Below are positions 46,471 to 59,228 of a stretch of DNA of 64,000 nucleotides, piece after piece (positions within the stretch are counted from its first letter, which is position 1; each line of letters begins with the position of its first letter). Under the pieces are notes generated by a model. That model ran no database searches, was not told where the DNA came from, and saw only the letters and a program-made list of their open reading frames with translations. The position numbers were made by a program, and so were the translations under genes. The stretch lies in NCBI RefSeq assembly GCF_026213295.1, contig NC_079426.1, forward strand, positions 27,421,602 to 27,485,601, written 5' to 3'. This DNA comes from Gadus chalcogrammus. Its lineage: Eukaryota > Chordata > Actinopteri > Gadiformes > Gadidae.

Positions 46471-47666
46471 TAGGGCTGGGCGATATATCGAATATATGCG
46501 ATGTATCGCGAGATGTTCTCCAGGGAATGTATAAAATGCCCCTGTCGCGAACATCGAATACAAATTGGCACACAATGTTTATTTTTGCCGCCGCCGGCAT
46601 ACTCGTTGTGCTTTCACGCAACAGGGCGACAAGATCTCATACAAAGTGAACGTAGGGACGCGTATCGGGTGAAATTTTTATTCGCTCCACACTTTCGCCG
46701 TGCACAGGCGAGCGCGTTCACGAGGATTTGTGGCGCGACAAATTCGCTCGAGCTGAAATATTTCAACTTTGATGCGAATTTCGCGTGATGACAGCCAATC
46801 AGCGTTCAACAGCGTGGCCACTGATTGACATGTGTAACGTAACAGCCAACCAGCGTTCAACCGTCTAACTCGGTGCAGTGCAGTCCGGGGTGAACTGCAG
46901 CATGGAGGAGAAAGTGATTGTTGCCGTTTGCGACTCCCGGAGCTCTATATATAATTATATAATATATAATATAATTGTTTATATAATATCACGGCCAAAA
47001 GCTCTGTGCGCCTCCGGATGGCCGTAGCGTGGGGAGCTCATAGGGATTGGGCTTCTCGGGGTTTGTTTAACGCACAGTGTTCCCATCTCTCGCTCTTTCC
47101 TGTGGCTCTCTAAACACACTCACTCCCCCCGCCCATTGAGTCCACGAGATTCTCATGGACGCGCGTGTGTGACGTAGTCTGGAAGGCGCGCTGCTGTAGG
47201 TGTGTGTACCTCCGACCAGTGAGTGAGAACAGCCAGAGAGAGAAAAAAGGATGGAAACTGAGGATTTGGTTTCGAAAAAGAATAGCACTGGATCCTTTGT
47301 CTGGCAGTGTATATATAATAATTATTATTCAAACTGTTAATAAATAATTAACGGTTTGAATAAATGCTGTGTTGGTAAATCTAACTTGCTGTGATTTTCC
47401 TTTTCTTATGTGCAAGTTCTAAATTGTTCCAATAGAAAGCACTAATGAGTTTAAACAATATGTTGTTTCATGTAATCTACATGCAGACTTATGTTTCAGT
47501 AATACTAGATTTATTACTGACGTAACATTATGCCAGACATGGTTGAATCGAGCATTTATGATGTGCTCTCGAGGAGATTCAAAATATATTGAGATATATA
47601 TCGTGTATCGAGATATAGTAAAAAAAATATCGAGATATTCATTTTGGCCCATATCGCCCAGCCCTA
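46471..47666. mobile_element. hAT-like MITE, 1196 bp, 8-bp TSD
   Basis: Left TAGGGCTGGGCGATAT, right ATATCGCCCAGCCCTA, perfect 16-bp TIR, flanked by ATTGGGGC at 46463-46470 and 47667-47674. Inside, 46600-47060 is shared in reverse with 27260-27840. No transposase. Confidence 0.93.
46880..47060 (-). repeat. AT-hairpin module (copy 4 of 4)
   Basis: GCCGTTTGCGACTCC, GGAGCTCTATATATAATT, AT core, TATCACGGCCAAAAGCTCTG, TGCGCCTCCGGATGGCCG. Reverse of the copy at 27260-27480. Confidence 0.8.
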
Positions 47667-47674
47667 ATTGGGGC

Positions 47675-47825
47675 ATTTAGCAAATGCCCTAATTGAAGCA
47701 TCCAAAGCGACTTACAACGGTGCAAGGCGACAGCCAGCTCGTCAGAAGCAGTTAGGGTTCAGTGTCTTGCTCTTGTTACCTATTTGTTACAAGACAACTG
47801 CTCTACATCCTGAGCTAAGCCAACC
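47675..47825. repeat. Dispersed teleost repeat (CCAAAGCGACTTACA)
   Basis: CATTTAGCAAATGCCC...ATCCAAAGCGACTTACAAC, then GTTCAGTGTCTTGCTC and CCTGAGCTAAGCC. This is the very common fish repeat with CCAAAGCGACTTACA and GTGCCTTGCTC words. Its first bases (46447-46470) are separated from it by the hAT-like MITE. Confidence 0.65.
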
Positions 47826-48025
47826 CATCGTTTAATTTTCCACAATGTTATATGGTCTTTCTAGAGTGGGTGGGATTATGGGAGGGACCTGGGAGTCTCA
47901 AAGTAAACCTTAATCCTATTAATATCAGCTAGGAAGTCCTGGGCGGCTTTGTGATAGATGATTCAAATTGGAACATTTATTCTCTGTTCTAATTCTTTTT
48001 ATTTTTAAAGTTTTGTGGTAATATT

Positions 48026-48461
48026 TTAGCCTAGCACCGCCCAACTACCTACTTCCGCTCAATTTTCATTTCACTTCATTAGTCAGTCTGATCTGATTCA
48101 TATTCATGGGTTCCTTGGAAGCTAGATTTTTGGCGGTCAGCAAACAGAGGGAGTGGCTTAGAACGATGACGTTGAAGCCGGAGCAAGAACAAGCTTTGCT
48201 GGGTTTTGTTGGTGGCCATGATGTTGTGGCGCTTCTCCCCACCGCAACGTGGTTTCCGGCCGGTCCCGTCGCATGACATACGTCACAACCAAACGCTATG
48301 CGATTGGTTATGGCAGATCCAGAGTGGCACTGGGCAGATCCAATCATTTTAAAACTTCAACAGACACCGCCTCCAAGTGAGTGAACATTTGTCAATTGGG
48401 CAGTTCCAGACCTTCTGTACAAATTAAATGAAGTACGATGGTCTGTTAGGACCAGGCTAGT
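48026..48461. mobile_element. Small element carrying a RecQ-like helicase first exon
   Basis: The ends TTAGCCTAG and (reverse complement of the right) ACTAGCCTGG are short inverted repeats. No certain TSD. The interior includes GATTGGTTATGG promoter-like sequence and the small coding piece at 48106-48276. Confidence 0.5.
48106..48276 (+). pseudogene. RecQ-like helicase N-terminal fragment, stops at Walker A
   Basis: ATG-started frame of 56 codons: MGSLEARFLAVSKQREW, then LKPEQEQALLGFVGGHDVVA and LLPT. LKPxQxxALxxFVxGxDVxALLPT matches the start of RecQ-type helicase domains up to Walker A. Where GYGKS should follow, it reads ATWFPAGPVA and stops. It thus lacks the ATP-binding lysine and everything after it. 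Similar truncated pieces are common in fish genomes, so I infer capture and spread by the flanking element. Confidence 0.65.
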
Positions 48462-48916
48462 AATGTTCATCAACATGGTTACCTATGCCATTTTATTACG
48501 TTTACTTACTTAAATAACAATTATATGACATTCAGAGACAACAACAGTGAAAAAAGACTGTCTTTCCATTTGACACTGAATGTCTGTGATTTCCCCGGGT
48601 AGACATCTGAAGATAGGGAAACCTTGAACATAAAAAAATAACGGAAAGGAGAGAAAATGGCAGCCAGCTTTAATTACTGTGGCCCTATGGCCAAGGAGGC
48701 CAGAATTTGGGACACCAGCACTGCAAAGTTATCCATGTTGACTAATCTCTTTTTATAACTTCTTGATATGATCCGAATGCACCCAGACAAAAATGACGCA
48801 TTTATGCATATAAGCCTCAAGCTTATTCAAGGGATAAAGTCTTTGGTCCCAACAATTCAATGTTCATGTGAATCTCCCTTATGATGAAGTAGCATGCCTG
48901 CCAGTTTGTTATGCAT
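48462..48916. other. No gene seen
   Basis: Ordinary AT-rich sequence. Confidence 0.45.
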
Positions 48917-49090
48917 GGGATAATGTAAAGAAAGCCGGTCATTATGTCAGGGATAATGTATAGAACGCCGGTCATTATCAGAAAATAAGTCCCAACAGGT
49001 CGAACCGGACCAGACACGAAGCGGAGGTGTCTTGCTTCGCTTTGAAGGGGCTTATTTTCAATAATGGCCGGCATTCTATACATTATCCCG
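48917..49090. mobile_element. Hairpin MITE, 141 bp, with duplicated left arm
   Basis: GGGATAATGTATAGAACGCC at 48950 pairs with GGCATTCTATACATTATCCC ending at 49090. The arms are about 45 bp. A central GACACGAAGCG/CTTGCTTCGC part also pairs weakly. An extra, diverged left arm lies at 48917-48949. Confidence 0.8.
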
Positions 49091-49677
49091 CTAATTACAC
49101 AGCTACTTTACAATTTATTTGTTACCATTCGTAGTGTTGATCAGCAGAGAAATAGTTTGCCAAAGACGTTGACATCGCTTGGCAACCGAATACGCTGGGG
49201 TTGTTAGTTTCCAGACTAATTGCGGAGTGATACGAAAGACATGAATCAGAGGCAATATATGCTTAGCAACGTTCAGTTATACAACGTACACAAATAATTG
49301 ACCGCCGAAAGTCAGGAAGGCCCATGATAGTGAATGGAGCATTCTACAGCATTAATAATAACCGTGTAATAATCAAACCTACTGCATAAGTTAACCATAA
49401 CCTTTCTCAATCTCCTCTGGCACCTCTGTTATCTCCTTCCCTGTTCTCTTTCCTCTTGTCTTTCTTCTTTCTTTGCCTTTTACTTTTGCATTATAGTTCT
49501 ATTTAATCCATCATCATCTCATCATCATTTTGTATGTGAAATGTATTCCATGGAAGTGTTTATTTAGTCTTTTCTCACATTCTCTCTGGCTTCCACTTTG
49601 TTATTTTTCTCTCTCCTCCTCATTGTTCTCTCACCTGTGTCTGTTTTTCTATCTTTCACTATCTCTCTGGGCAGATC

Positions 49678-49680
<3 letters not shown>
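49091..49680. other. No gene seen
   Basis: Pyrimidine-rich (TCTC/TTTC) from 49420 to 49680. No coding similarity. Confidence 0.45.

Positions 49681-49770
<90 letters not shown>
49681..49770. repeat. (GT)n microsatellite
   Basis: About 45 GT units. A second GT run plus a G-run follows at 49866-49893. Confidence 0.98.
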
Positions 49771-49772
<2 letters not shown>

Positions 49773-50025
49773 ACAATACAGAAATGCTTGTGGTGTTGTT
49801 GCACCTTCTGAAAACAGAATCAATGGCCGTCCACCGCCTTTCAGTCTTAGCTAGATGAGAGTGTATGTGTGTGTGTGTGTGTGGGGGGGGGGGGATGTTT
49901 GTGTTTGTGTGTAAGGGTGGATGATAGCTCAGGTAATGACACAATAGTGTCCCTCACCTCCATATGACCATGCCAAGTCGAAATCCAGGTCTAATCCATT
50001 TGCAGCAAAGAATAAACATCCCCCC

Positions 50026-51392
<1,367 letters not shown>

Positions 51393-51562
51393 CATAGAGC
51401 CTTTTCACATATTATGTAGTGCAATTTATTCTCTAGAGATCCTTCTCACATATGATATAGTGCAATTTATTCTCTCCAGAGACTTATCACATATGATATA
51501 GTGGGACTTATTCTCTACAGAGCCTTCTCACATTTTATATAGAGCAATTTATTGTCTTCTTA
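51393..51562. repeat. ~55-bp tandem repeat, 3-4 units
   Basis: CTTCTCACATATGATATAG and TGCAATTTATTCTCT words recur at about 50-57 bp spacing with 75-90% identity. Confidence 0.8.
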
Positions 51563-51884
51563 GAAGGCAAATCTGCAGCTCTTGCCACTGTAGTCTACAG
51601 GCACAGTATATTTAATATATACATGTCTGGTCTACATACATTTATAAAGATACACATGCCTGCTACTTTACATTTATATACGCATACTTGCCTAGTATAC
51701 GTGCATATATATGTAAACATGGCTGGTATTTGTACATTTAAATATGTAAAATGTGTACATTCACTTATTTAGCTTACACTTCAAACCGAACCAACTTATA
51801 AGTGTGGCTGAGAATAATCAAAGAATATAATCATACGTTTGAGTAATTTACAAAAATGTCAAGTGCTACTCAACAATGTCAACA

Positions 51885-54230
51885 AAACAAGGTCAAGGTT
51901 GCTTTATTCATACCCGTGGGTAAATTTGGTTTGCAGGGCAAGAAAAGGGCGTTCACACACTTAGCATACACAGTATAAAAAAAAAAGGACACAACAAAAA
52001 TACAGGTGCTCAGTACATCAGAAAGTGCAACAAAGTTATGCACCACTAGTGGCGCTGAAACAATTTATTTGTATAGATAATGGCTGCAGGAACAAAACTG
52101 TTCCTGTAGCGGTTTGTTCTGCTTTTGGGAACTTTGAGCCTCTGTCTGGAGGGAAGCAGCTGAAATGCACTGTTTAAAGGGTGGGTGCTATCATTTTGAA
52201 TGGATTTCGATAACCTCTGTAACTGTTTGGTGTTCAGGGCTTCCATGTTCGGCTGTGGCTCACCAATCAACTTACCGGACCATTTTACAATCTTGTTGAG
52301 GGAATTCTTATTTTTTAAAGATATGTTTCCAAACCATGATGCTAAGGAAAATGTTAAAATTGGCTCAATAAAAGCACAATAAAACAAAGACATCATGGTC
52401 TTGTCTATGTTAAAAGAGGAAAGCTTCCTCAGACAGTGTAGGCGCTGGTGACCCTTCTTGCACACAGCTTCACAATTTAAATCAAAATTGAGGGTAGAAT
52501 CTATTACTGTCCCAAGATATTTGTATGAGGTTACCTGTTCAATGGTCTGACCTTTTATTGTGAGGGCCTCCTGACTGTGAGCCTGCCTTCTAAAATCAAT
52601 GAACATATCCTTTGTTTTGGACACATTTATCTGAAGATAAGAGTCATCACACCATCTAAGAAAGTCATCTATAACCGGTCCATGGCTGCTCTCCCCACCC
52701 CTAAGCAGGCTGACTACTACCGAGTCATCCGCATACTTTAAAATCAATCTATTTTCGTACTGGCTCCGACACATGTTGGTATAAAGAATAAAAACAAAAG
52801 CAAAGACGAAAGCACACAGCCCTGTGGGGAGCCAGTGGATGAGCAGACAGGGTCTGACAAAGCCCCGTTTATTCTCACTCTCTGTGTCCTACATGTTAAA
52901 AAGTTAAGAATCCACCCTGCAAGATTCTTACTCACATCAAATTGTTCTAAAAGCCGGTTAGTTAAAATATGGGGCTGGATGGTGTTAAAAGCTGAACTGA
53001 AGTCAACAAATAAAAGCCTGGCGTGAGATCCGGGTCCCTCCAAATGACTGAGAATTGAATTAAATAAAGTGACTGTGGCATCCTCTACTCCCCTGTGTGG
53101 CCTATATGCAAATTGCAAGGGGTCAAGCACACACTCAGTTTTCCTTAAAAGCTCTGTTCTCACCATCTTTTCAAAGGTTTTAATTAAAATAGAGGTAAGC
53201 GCAACTGGTCTAAAATCACTGAGAGTTTTTGGACAGCTGGATTTGGGAACAGGGACTATGACCCCATCTTTCCATATTTCTGGCACATGCTGTGCTTTAA
53301 GAGACATGTTAAAAATGTAATTGAAGACATGACTGAGTTGAACTGCACATGACTTAAGCAGACGCCCACAGATTTTGTCTGGCCCATGACTTTTATTCAC
53401 TTTGATTTTAAGAAATGCCTTTTGTACTTATTTTTGTTCAATTTTAAAGTGCTGAGTGTCTACAAGCATATCCTCCAGTTCCTGAGTTGTGTTGCTAAAA
53501 TCCACTGTGTCAAAACTATTATAAAAAACATTAAAAGCGTTTGACAACTCAATGTCAGAGTTAAAACCATTCAGACTAATACGGCTGCTGCTTTTTGGAT
53601 TCTGTTGGCCTACTATGGTCCTCATGCTAGACCATACAGAACCCAGATTGTTTGATGCCATATTGTCTTCCATTTTAGATTTATAAGCATTTTTTGCTTT
53701 TGAGATCTCCGTTTTCATCTCCCTGCTGGCTGCATGCTGATCTGCTAAACTTCCTTGTTGGAAGGCCAGCCTCTTTTTTACCAGACCACCTTTAACTGTT
53801 CGGGTTACCCATGTCTTATTGTTTGGATACATTTTACCAGTTTTGCTAGGAATTATCATGTCTTTACAGAACACAGCATAAGAGCAACACACATCTGTCA
53901 GTTCATCAAGATAGTCACAAGTGTTCTTAAAAGTGTCCCAGTCCGTGCAGTCAAAGCATTCCTGAAGGCAAAGTGTGGAGTTTTCAGTCCACACTTTAAC
54001 ATCCCTAGTTTGCACTCTCTCCTTCTTTAAAGCAGTTTTATAAATTGGCAATAAATGCACACAGTTATGATCCGCTGAGCCCAGCGGGGGGAGTGAGACG
54101 GATTTGTATGCATTTTTAATTGACCCGTAGCAGAGATCCAGTATCTTGTCCCGTCTGGTTGGGCAGGAAACATACTGGTAGAAATTTGGCAAGGTCTTTT
54201 GCAAACGGAGGGCAGAGACCATCGATTTCC
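51885..54230 (-). mobile_element. LINE with nearly complete RT, 5'-truncated in the endonuclease
   Basis: The 3' region AAGGTTGCTTTATTCATACC (51893) is the UTR end. Coding 52046-54222 runs from the end of the endonuclease to the RT stop. The 5' end lies immediately beside the TTAA of composite element B, so it is either truncated there or cut by that insertion. Confidence 0.88.
52046..54222 (-). pseudogene. LINE endonuclease-RT protein, one stop and one frameshift
   Basis: Reads LPNFYQYVSCPTRRDKILDL, LPPLGSADHNCVHL (endonuclease end), a linker with WVTRTVKGGLVKKRLAFQ, then an in-frame TAA at 53428. The same frame continues with NKSHGPDKICGRLLKSCA, FRPVALTSILIKTFEKMV, LFVDFSSAFNTIQPHIL (motif A) and STGSPQGCVLSSLLLFLFF (motif B). 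A frameshift near 52770 leads to LILKYADDSVVVSLL (motif C) and the thumb (YKYLGTVIDSTLNF, LHCLRKLSSFNID). It ends in LLPSRQRLKVPKSRTNRYRN and a natural stop. Only two lesions in about 720 codons, so this is a fairly young copy. Confidence 0.92.
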
Positions 54231-54817
54231 TTAAAGGAGCATTTCACCGGTGCAGACATGAATATGTATTGAAATTGGGTCCTATATGTAGTCGAATAAT
54301 AAAATAAAATTCTAATTTGGTGCCGTCTTGACCGAGAAAAGGAAGAAAGTGACTTTTTGGCGCTTGTGGATTGAAGACAACAACTCCCACCATGCACAGC
54401 TTCGCTGGCGGCCACTCCCGCTGATCATCTCCGCCTATCGGACACCTCCTTGTTCCATCTACTAATGGAACAAATCAGCGTGGAGCTTGAACCGACGTCA
54501 CTAGAGTAGTGACGCTTGCACAGAAGCATACGGCCGACATCTTTCCTTATTCTGGGTGGAAATAGTAACATAGTTACGCCATTAAATGTGTTTATGTAAA
54601 CATTTTTAGCGAGAAATGTGCATTTTAATTTCATAATGTTCGCTCGTAGAATTTGAAGGATGTTTGGTTTGATAGTTATGACGAAGAGGGAACGCTCCAT
54701 TCGCTTGCATGGACAGCGTCTCTGGTTGCTAAGCAACCTCAACGTCTTGGCGGACTATATTATTGTTATTTATAATCGATATTATTTAATCTAACCCGAT
54801 CTAAACTCTATCATGCA

Positions 54818-55613
54818 CAGTGTTGGGTATCGTTACTTTTGAAAGTAATCCGTTAGGTTACTTTGTTACTATCAATTAAAATGAATCCGTTACGTTACTA
54901 CGTTACCTATAAATAAAAGAAACGCGTTAGAGTACTCGTGCATTACCAACAATTAAAATGCGTTTGGGGTGCGTGCGTGTCCGCCTAGCGCAACAACAAC
55001 ACACATCCTCCTTTAGATGCACCAACAGTGCTGACTGTTTATGAATCAATCATGAACCTATAGCATAATGACAGGAAAGACAGTCATCATATTGCACGTT
55101 TTATTTAACAGGCATTCATCCTTTGATCATTTGAACAGCTTCCATGAATAACATACTCCGGTAACAGGCAGTTATTTTAACAGAATGTAGCTTACTGTAT
55201 TGGCTGCGCACAAAAGAACAGTGCGTCACACATAGCTTATCCACTTTACAAGTGCAGGCGCCTAACAAAGTGCTTAACAGGTAGGCACGCAACCTTTTAG
55301 AATTGGAAATTTAACTCAATTTAACCGTATGCGTTGCACAAAAGAACAGTGCATGGCACTAAAAAAACATTGAAGAACTGAAAATGTTCGTGTGACCCTA
55401 TAGCCCTACATTCATAACAATCACGTAGGCTACCTTTAGCCTATTTATCACCAAAGTAATGGTTGAAATGTAGGAGAAGGTGCTCAAAACGACCACTATG
55501 TTCTTCTTGTCGTTTTTGCTCTGTAACTCAAAATAATGAGCGTACCTCCAGGAATCTAAGGCTATCTTCTCGTCCATCTTGCCGCCGTAATACACGTAGC
55601 TTACACACACAGG

Positions 55614-55702
<89 letters not shown>

Positions 55703-55944
55703 AGCGAGAGAGAGAGATGCAAGGAGCAGGGCAGCAGCATCTGACTAAATGCAGAAAACCTGGGACTTTACTTTCCTTATCGAGGGAAAATCTTAAAGTA
55801 ACGGAGTAACGAGTGGTTATTTTGGAAATTAACGAGTTACTGATTACTGAATTCGCAAAACTAACGCGTTAGATTACTCGTTACTGAAAAAAACGAATAA
55901 GAGTACTCTAACGCGTTAGTTCTAACGCGTTACCCCCAACACTG
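54818..55944. mobile_element. hAT-like MITE, CAGTGTTGGG ends, 8-bp TSD
   Basis: Left CAGTGTTGGGTATCGTTAC, right ...GCGTTACCCCCAACACTG, flanked by ATCATGCA at 54810-54817 and 55945-55952. The subterminal CGTTAC/GTAACG words are the classic look of this abundant fish family. No transposase; contains a CA microsatellite. Confidence 0.95.
55619..55700. repeat. (CA)n microsatellite
   Basis: About 40 CA units inside the hAT-like MITE, followed by GAGAGCGAGAG. Confidence 0.97.
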
Positions 55945-56164
55945 ATCATGCACCCAAACATGGCGGCGTTTGGGTTTCCTACCTCGGACTCCTAAATCCA
56001 GCGCAGCCACAGGCGCCTTGGCGCGTTGAACCAATTTTTGTGACACACAATGATCAAGCAAAAAGTTAGGCACGTTACACGCGTTTGGTGTGGCCGTAGC
56101 CCGTGTCCACCAAAAGCGTTTTTTTATGCGGTTTCACCCAAAAAATCGGCTTTGTGTGGACGGG

Positions 56165-56447
56165 GCCAAGAAGGCGAATACACGTCACCAAGACGGGGAG
56201 ACAGCGCCAGGCGACTTACGCCACTATCTGCCAATGGATCGTGGATGCCTGGGCTGATATAACAGTCTCCACTGTGGTCCAAGCTTTCACGAAGGCAGGA
56301 ATAATCACTGAACTGCCAGGCAACAACAGCGACAATGACTCGGATAATGACGAGAGGAATCCGGGCATGTTGGATGCCGTAGGCCTACTCGCCCAACTGT
56401 TCAATTCGCACACACACGAATTCGAGGAATTCGTAGACGGGGAATGA
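56165..56447 (+). pseudogene. Pogo/Tigger-type transposase C-terminal fragment (copy B)
   Basis: Reads TKTGRQRQATYATICQWIVD, AWADITVSTVVQAFTKAG and IITELPGNNSDNDSDNDERN, then PGMLDAVGLLAQLF and an acidic HEFEEFVDGE-stop. Unlike copy A it keeps the acidic tail and natural stop. The DDE catalytic part is missing; it is replaced on the left by a MITE end (GTGTGGACGGGGCC). A matching element end, GTGCGCCTTATAATCCG...CGGAAAATACGGTA, lies at 56733-56782. Confidence 0.75.
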
Positions 56448-57227
56448 ACTGAAAAGGTGAGCTTATTGTTAAGAGATATTGATCAGATATTGTTAATATG
56501 CACATTAACGTTTGAACATCGTTACCATGGGAGTGACCGGAGTTGTCAGAACGCTTAATAAAGTTTGACTTTATCTGACTGTTTTGTTGACATTCTCTAT
56601 AGCACAGCTCGGTCTTGTCGATGCATAACGCAACCCCAGTCAAACGTTTGACTGCAGTATCTTCTATTCTATGCGCCTAATAATCCGGTGCGCCCTATAT
56701 ATGAAAACAGTTCTAAAATAGGCCATTCATTAAAGGTGCGCCTTATAATCCGGTGTGCCTTATAGTACGGAAAATACGGTAGTCCTCGTTTGTATTTCTT
56801 TCGAAATGGTGAACTTTTGCATGGAGCCATCTTCTATGTCAGATCCAGTACCCTCCGCCAATGTACTTCAGTTTTATCAACAGCCTCTGTTATCTTAGCT
56901 TCAGACGCTGTGGATGTTAGTTTCTGCTGGTGAAGTCCCACCCACTGGCACTGCTCTAATAGGTCTGTAGCGTCAGTGGGTCCCACCCCCTAGAGCGGGG
57001 TGGGACTAGTGGTTGTAGTCTTACAAGAATCATCTCCTCTTACACTTCCTGTTTTCTTGTACGCAAATATCGTCATATTGCGTCATTAAAAACAGGAAGT
57101 GTTGGAGATCGATACGGATCTCTCCAGTCTCTCCAGAAAATAAGGGAATGAGGCTAGACCATTCAAAAATATGCGGGGGGTTCTAAAAATACAAAGCATA
57201 TGTGAAATGGGTGAAGTTTCCCTTTAA

Positions 57228-59222
57228 GCTCTCTGAACACATGTATAGCTGTATTATGACATATGCATAAAGTACATAATATTAACATCTCAGAAATACT
57301 TGTATTGTATTTTTATCTGGGTGATTCTTTAATGGGCCATGCACAGATGCTCCATGCGTCACCCATGATGATAACCTAACCATTGTAAATGGGAACGATT
57401 GGATTTACTAATATCAGATAAACTTTTGCTTGGTAGGAGATCAGTAACAAATTGTGCAACGTCAGGAATGGCTTTGTAAAAAGTGGGTCACATAAAGTGT
57501 TTTATTTAATCTTACCATAAAATGACCAGTAGGGATGCATCAATAACAATGTGATGCAAAAATAACCAGTATCACAGAGAGTTCAAAACATATAACAATT
57601 ACAATGTTGTAATTGTTTATATGGAATTTGGCATTTTCTCATGGAGGAACTGATATATCAAAGCCAACATTGTTATGAACTGGTCCTGTTCTGTGCAGCT
57701 TAGTAAATATAAAGGATTAGAGCAGGATTTGACATTGGCTAATACATAAGCAGAGTCAAATGACACGAAACTAAACCACTTATGTACTATTCTTCACTGA
57801 TTAGAGAGAGCAATGGTGAGGGGTATTCGCAAAATAAATGAAGGTCAGAGTGTCCTTCAGTCGATTACAGTGGAGCTGAATTAAAAGAGAAAGTCTGTTT
57901 GATTATATTAATCTAAAATGGTGTCACTATGGTTGCTATTTTATATTCCGTAACAAGTATGGCCTCAACGCATATGAAATAGGGCACACTCACTTACTCA
58001 CTAACATACCAACTACAGCCCAATTAAACCTCTGTAATAAAGGGGTCATGTTACACCATTTTTGTGATTCATAATTGAATTGGGGGGTTCTACTAAAATA
58101 GGTTTACATGCTTATAAAAAATACACCATATTATTCTCACACTGTACATTGCTGCAGAATCTCTTTCAAACGTTGTCAGAAACGCTTGTTTTAGCTCCTG
58201 TCTCTTTAAGGCCCTCATCCCGAAAAGCCCTGAAATTTCTTATTCGCTGAGTCCGAGCACCATAAAACGTGCCGGTAACGATGGCTTCGGTTCAGCCACA
58301 CCTTTTTCTAGCAGTGTCTGATCCAAAAACACAAAGTCAGGCCTAACATTCAGATCAACCTCAAAGAACTTCACAACGGAGACCGGATCAGGACGTTTCA
58401 CATTGCTAGCTTTTGGAGCTATTTTGAAGCTATCTTATATATTTCAGATGAAACATTCAATCCTTAGTTTCTCTACATCACCACAGTAACAACTGGGATT
58501 TCGCTTACTGACCAAAATGATTGTGTGAGTTGGATCATTTCTTATTCAGGATGATATTATTATCCACTATTATAACCATTGATCGACGTGGCGAGAAGAG
58601 AACAGTACTCCACTGGCATCCATTCTAACCAGCTTTTTTTGGGGGTTGGTCAAATTAGACGCAAGGCAAAACCTTTCCTAATGCGTTCCTTGGTGACGCC
58701 CCAAAGTCACAAAACGAAATGCTGACTTCACAAGTGCTGTTTCAGTTCAGGAGAGTAAGTATAGTTTTTTGTGTGAGCAAGTAACTCCCTTTGGCGTGGA
58801 CTTTAAGCTTCCTAGCTTGATAACCTTATGCATGGATATAAAAGCCATTTAAACCACTCAAGTAAATGGAAAAACAGAAAAAGCTAATATATATGATTGA
58901 TGCACTGATGCATGCATCAGTATTCTTCAAGTCTAAACCAAAAGAGATATAAACCCTGCAGTCTTCCGGCCCCCTAAGTATCGCTTTTGTCTCATTAAGC
59001 ACCTTTTCGTTGCTGATTGGTCAATGGGATTTTCTTTCTACTTTACAGTAAGATCAGTTGGACATTGATGTGGTCTCGTAGTTGGTTGGTTTAATAATGT
59101 TATGGGTTGATTGGTTGACTGCGTTAACAGAACATCACACATTGCGAAAAATGTATTGAACAGAAAAAATGACATATCAAATAAAGATCTTTCTCCAATT
59201 TCAGACAAATTATCAGACAGGG
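57228..59222. other. No gene seen
   Basis: Mostly unique-looking AT-rich sequence. 58042-58250 has words (GGGGTCATGTTAC, GTCTCTTTAAGGCCC) reminiscent of a dispersed fish repeat, but no boundaries can be fixed. Confidence 0.45.
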
Positions 59223-59228
59223 CAGGAG

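Larger units (their letters stand above)
54235..57223. mobile_element. Composite TTAA-target element, copy B
   Basis: TTAA at 54231-54234 and 57224-57227. The left 240 bp (TATATGTAGTCGAATAATAA...) and right 290 bp (CCCACCCACTGGCACTGC...) match copy A. Between them are a hAT-like MITE, the right end of the GTGTGGACGGGGCC MITE, a pogo-type transposase tail and its GCGCCTTATA right end. Confidence 0.8.

Noticed and set aside
48066..48347. Minus-strand frame of 93 codons
   Set aside because: It lies opposite the RecQ-like fragment, which has clear family similarity on the plus strand.
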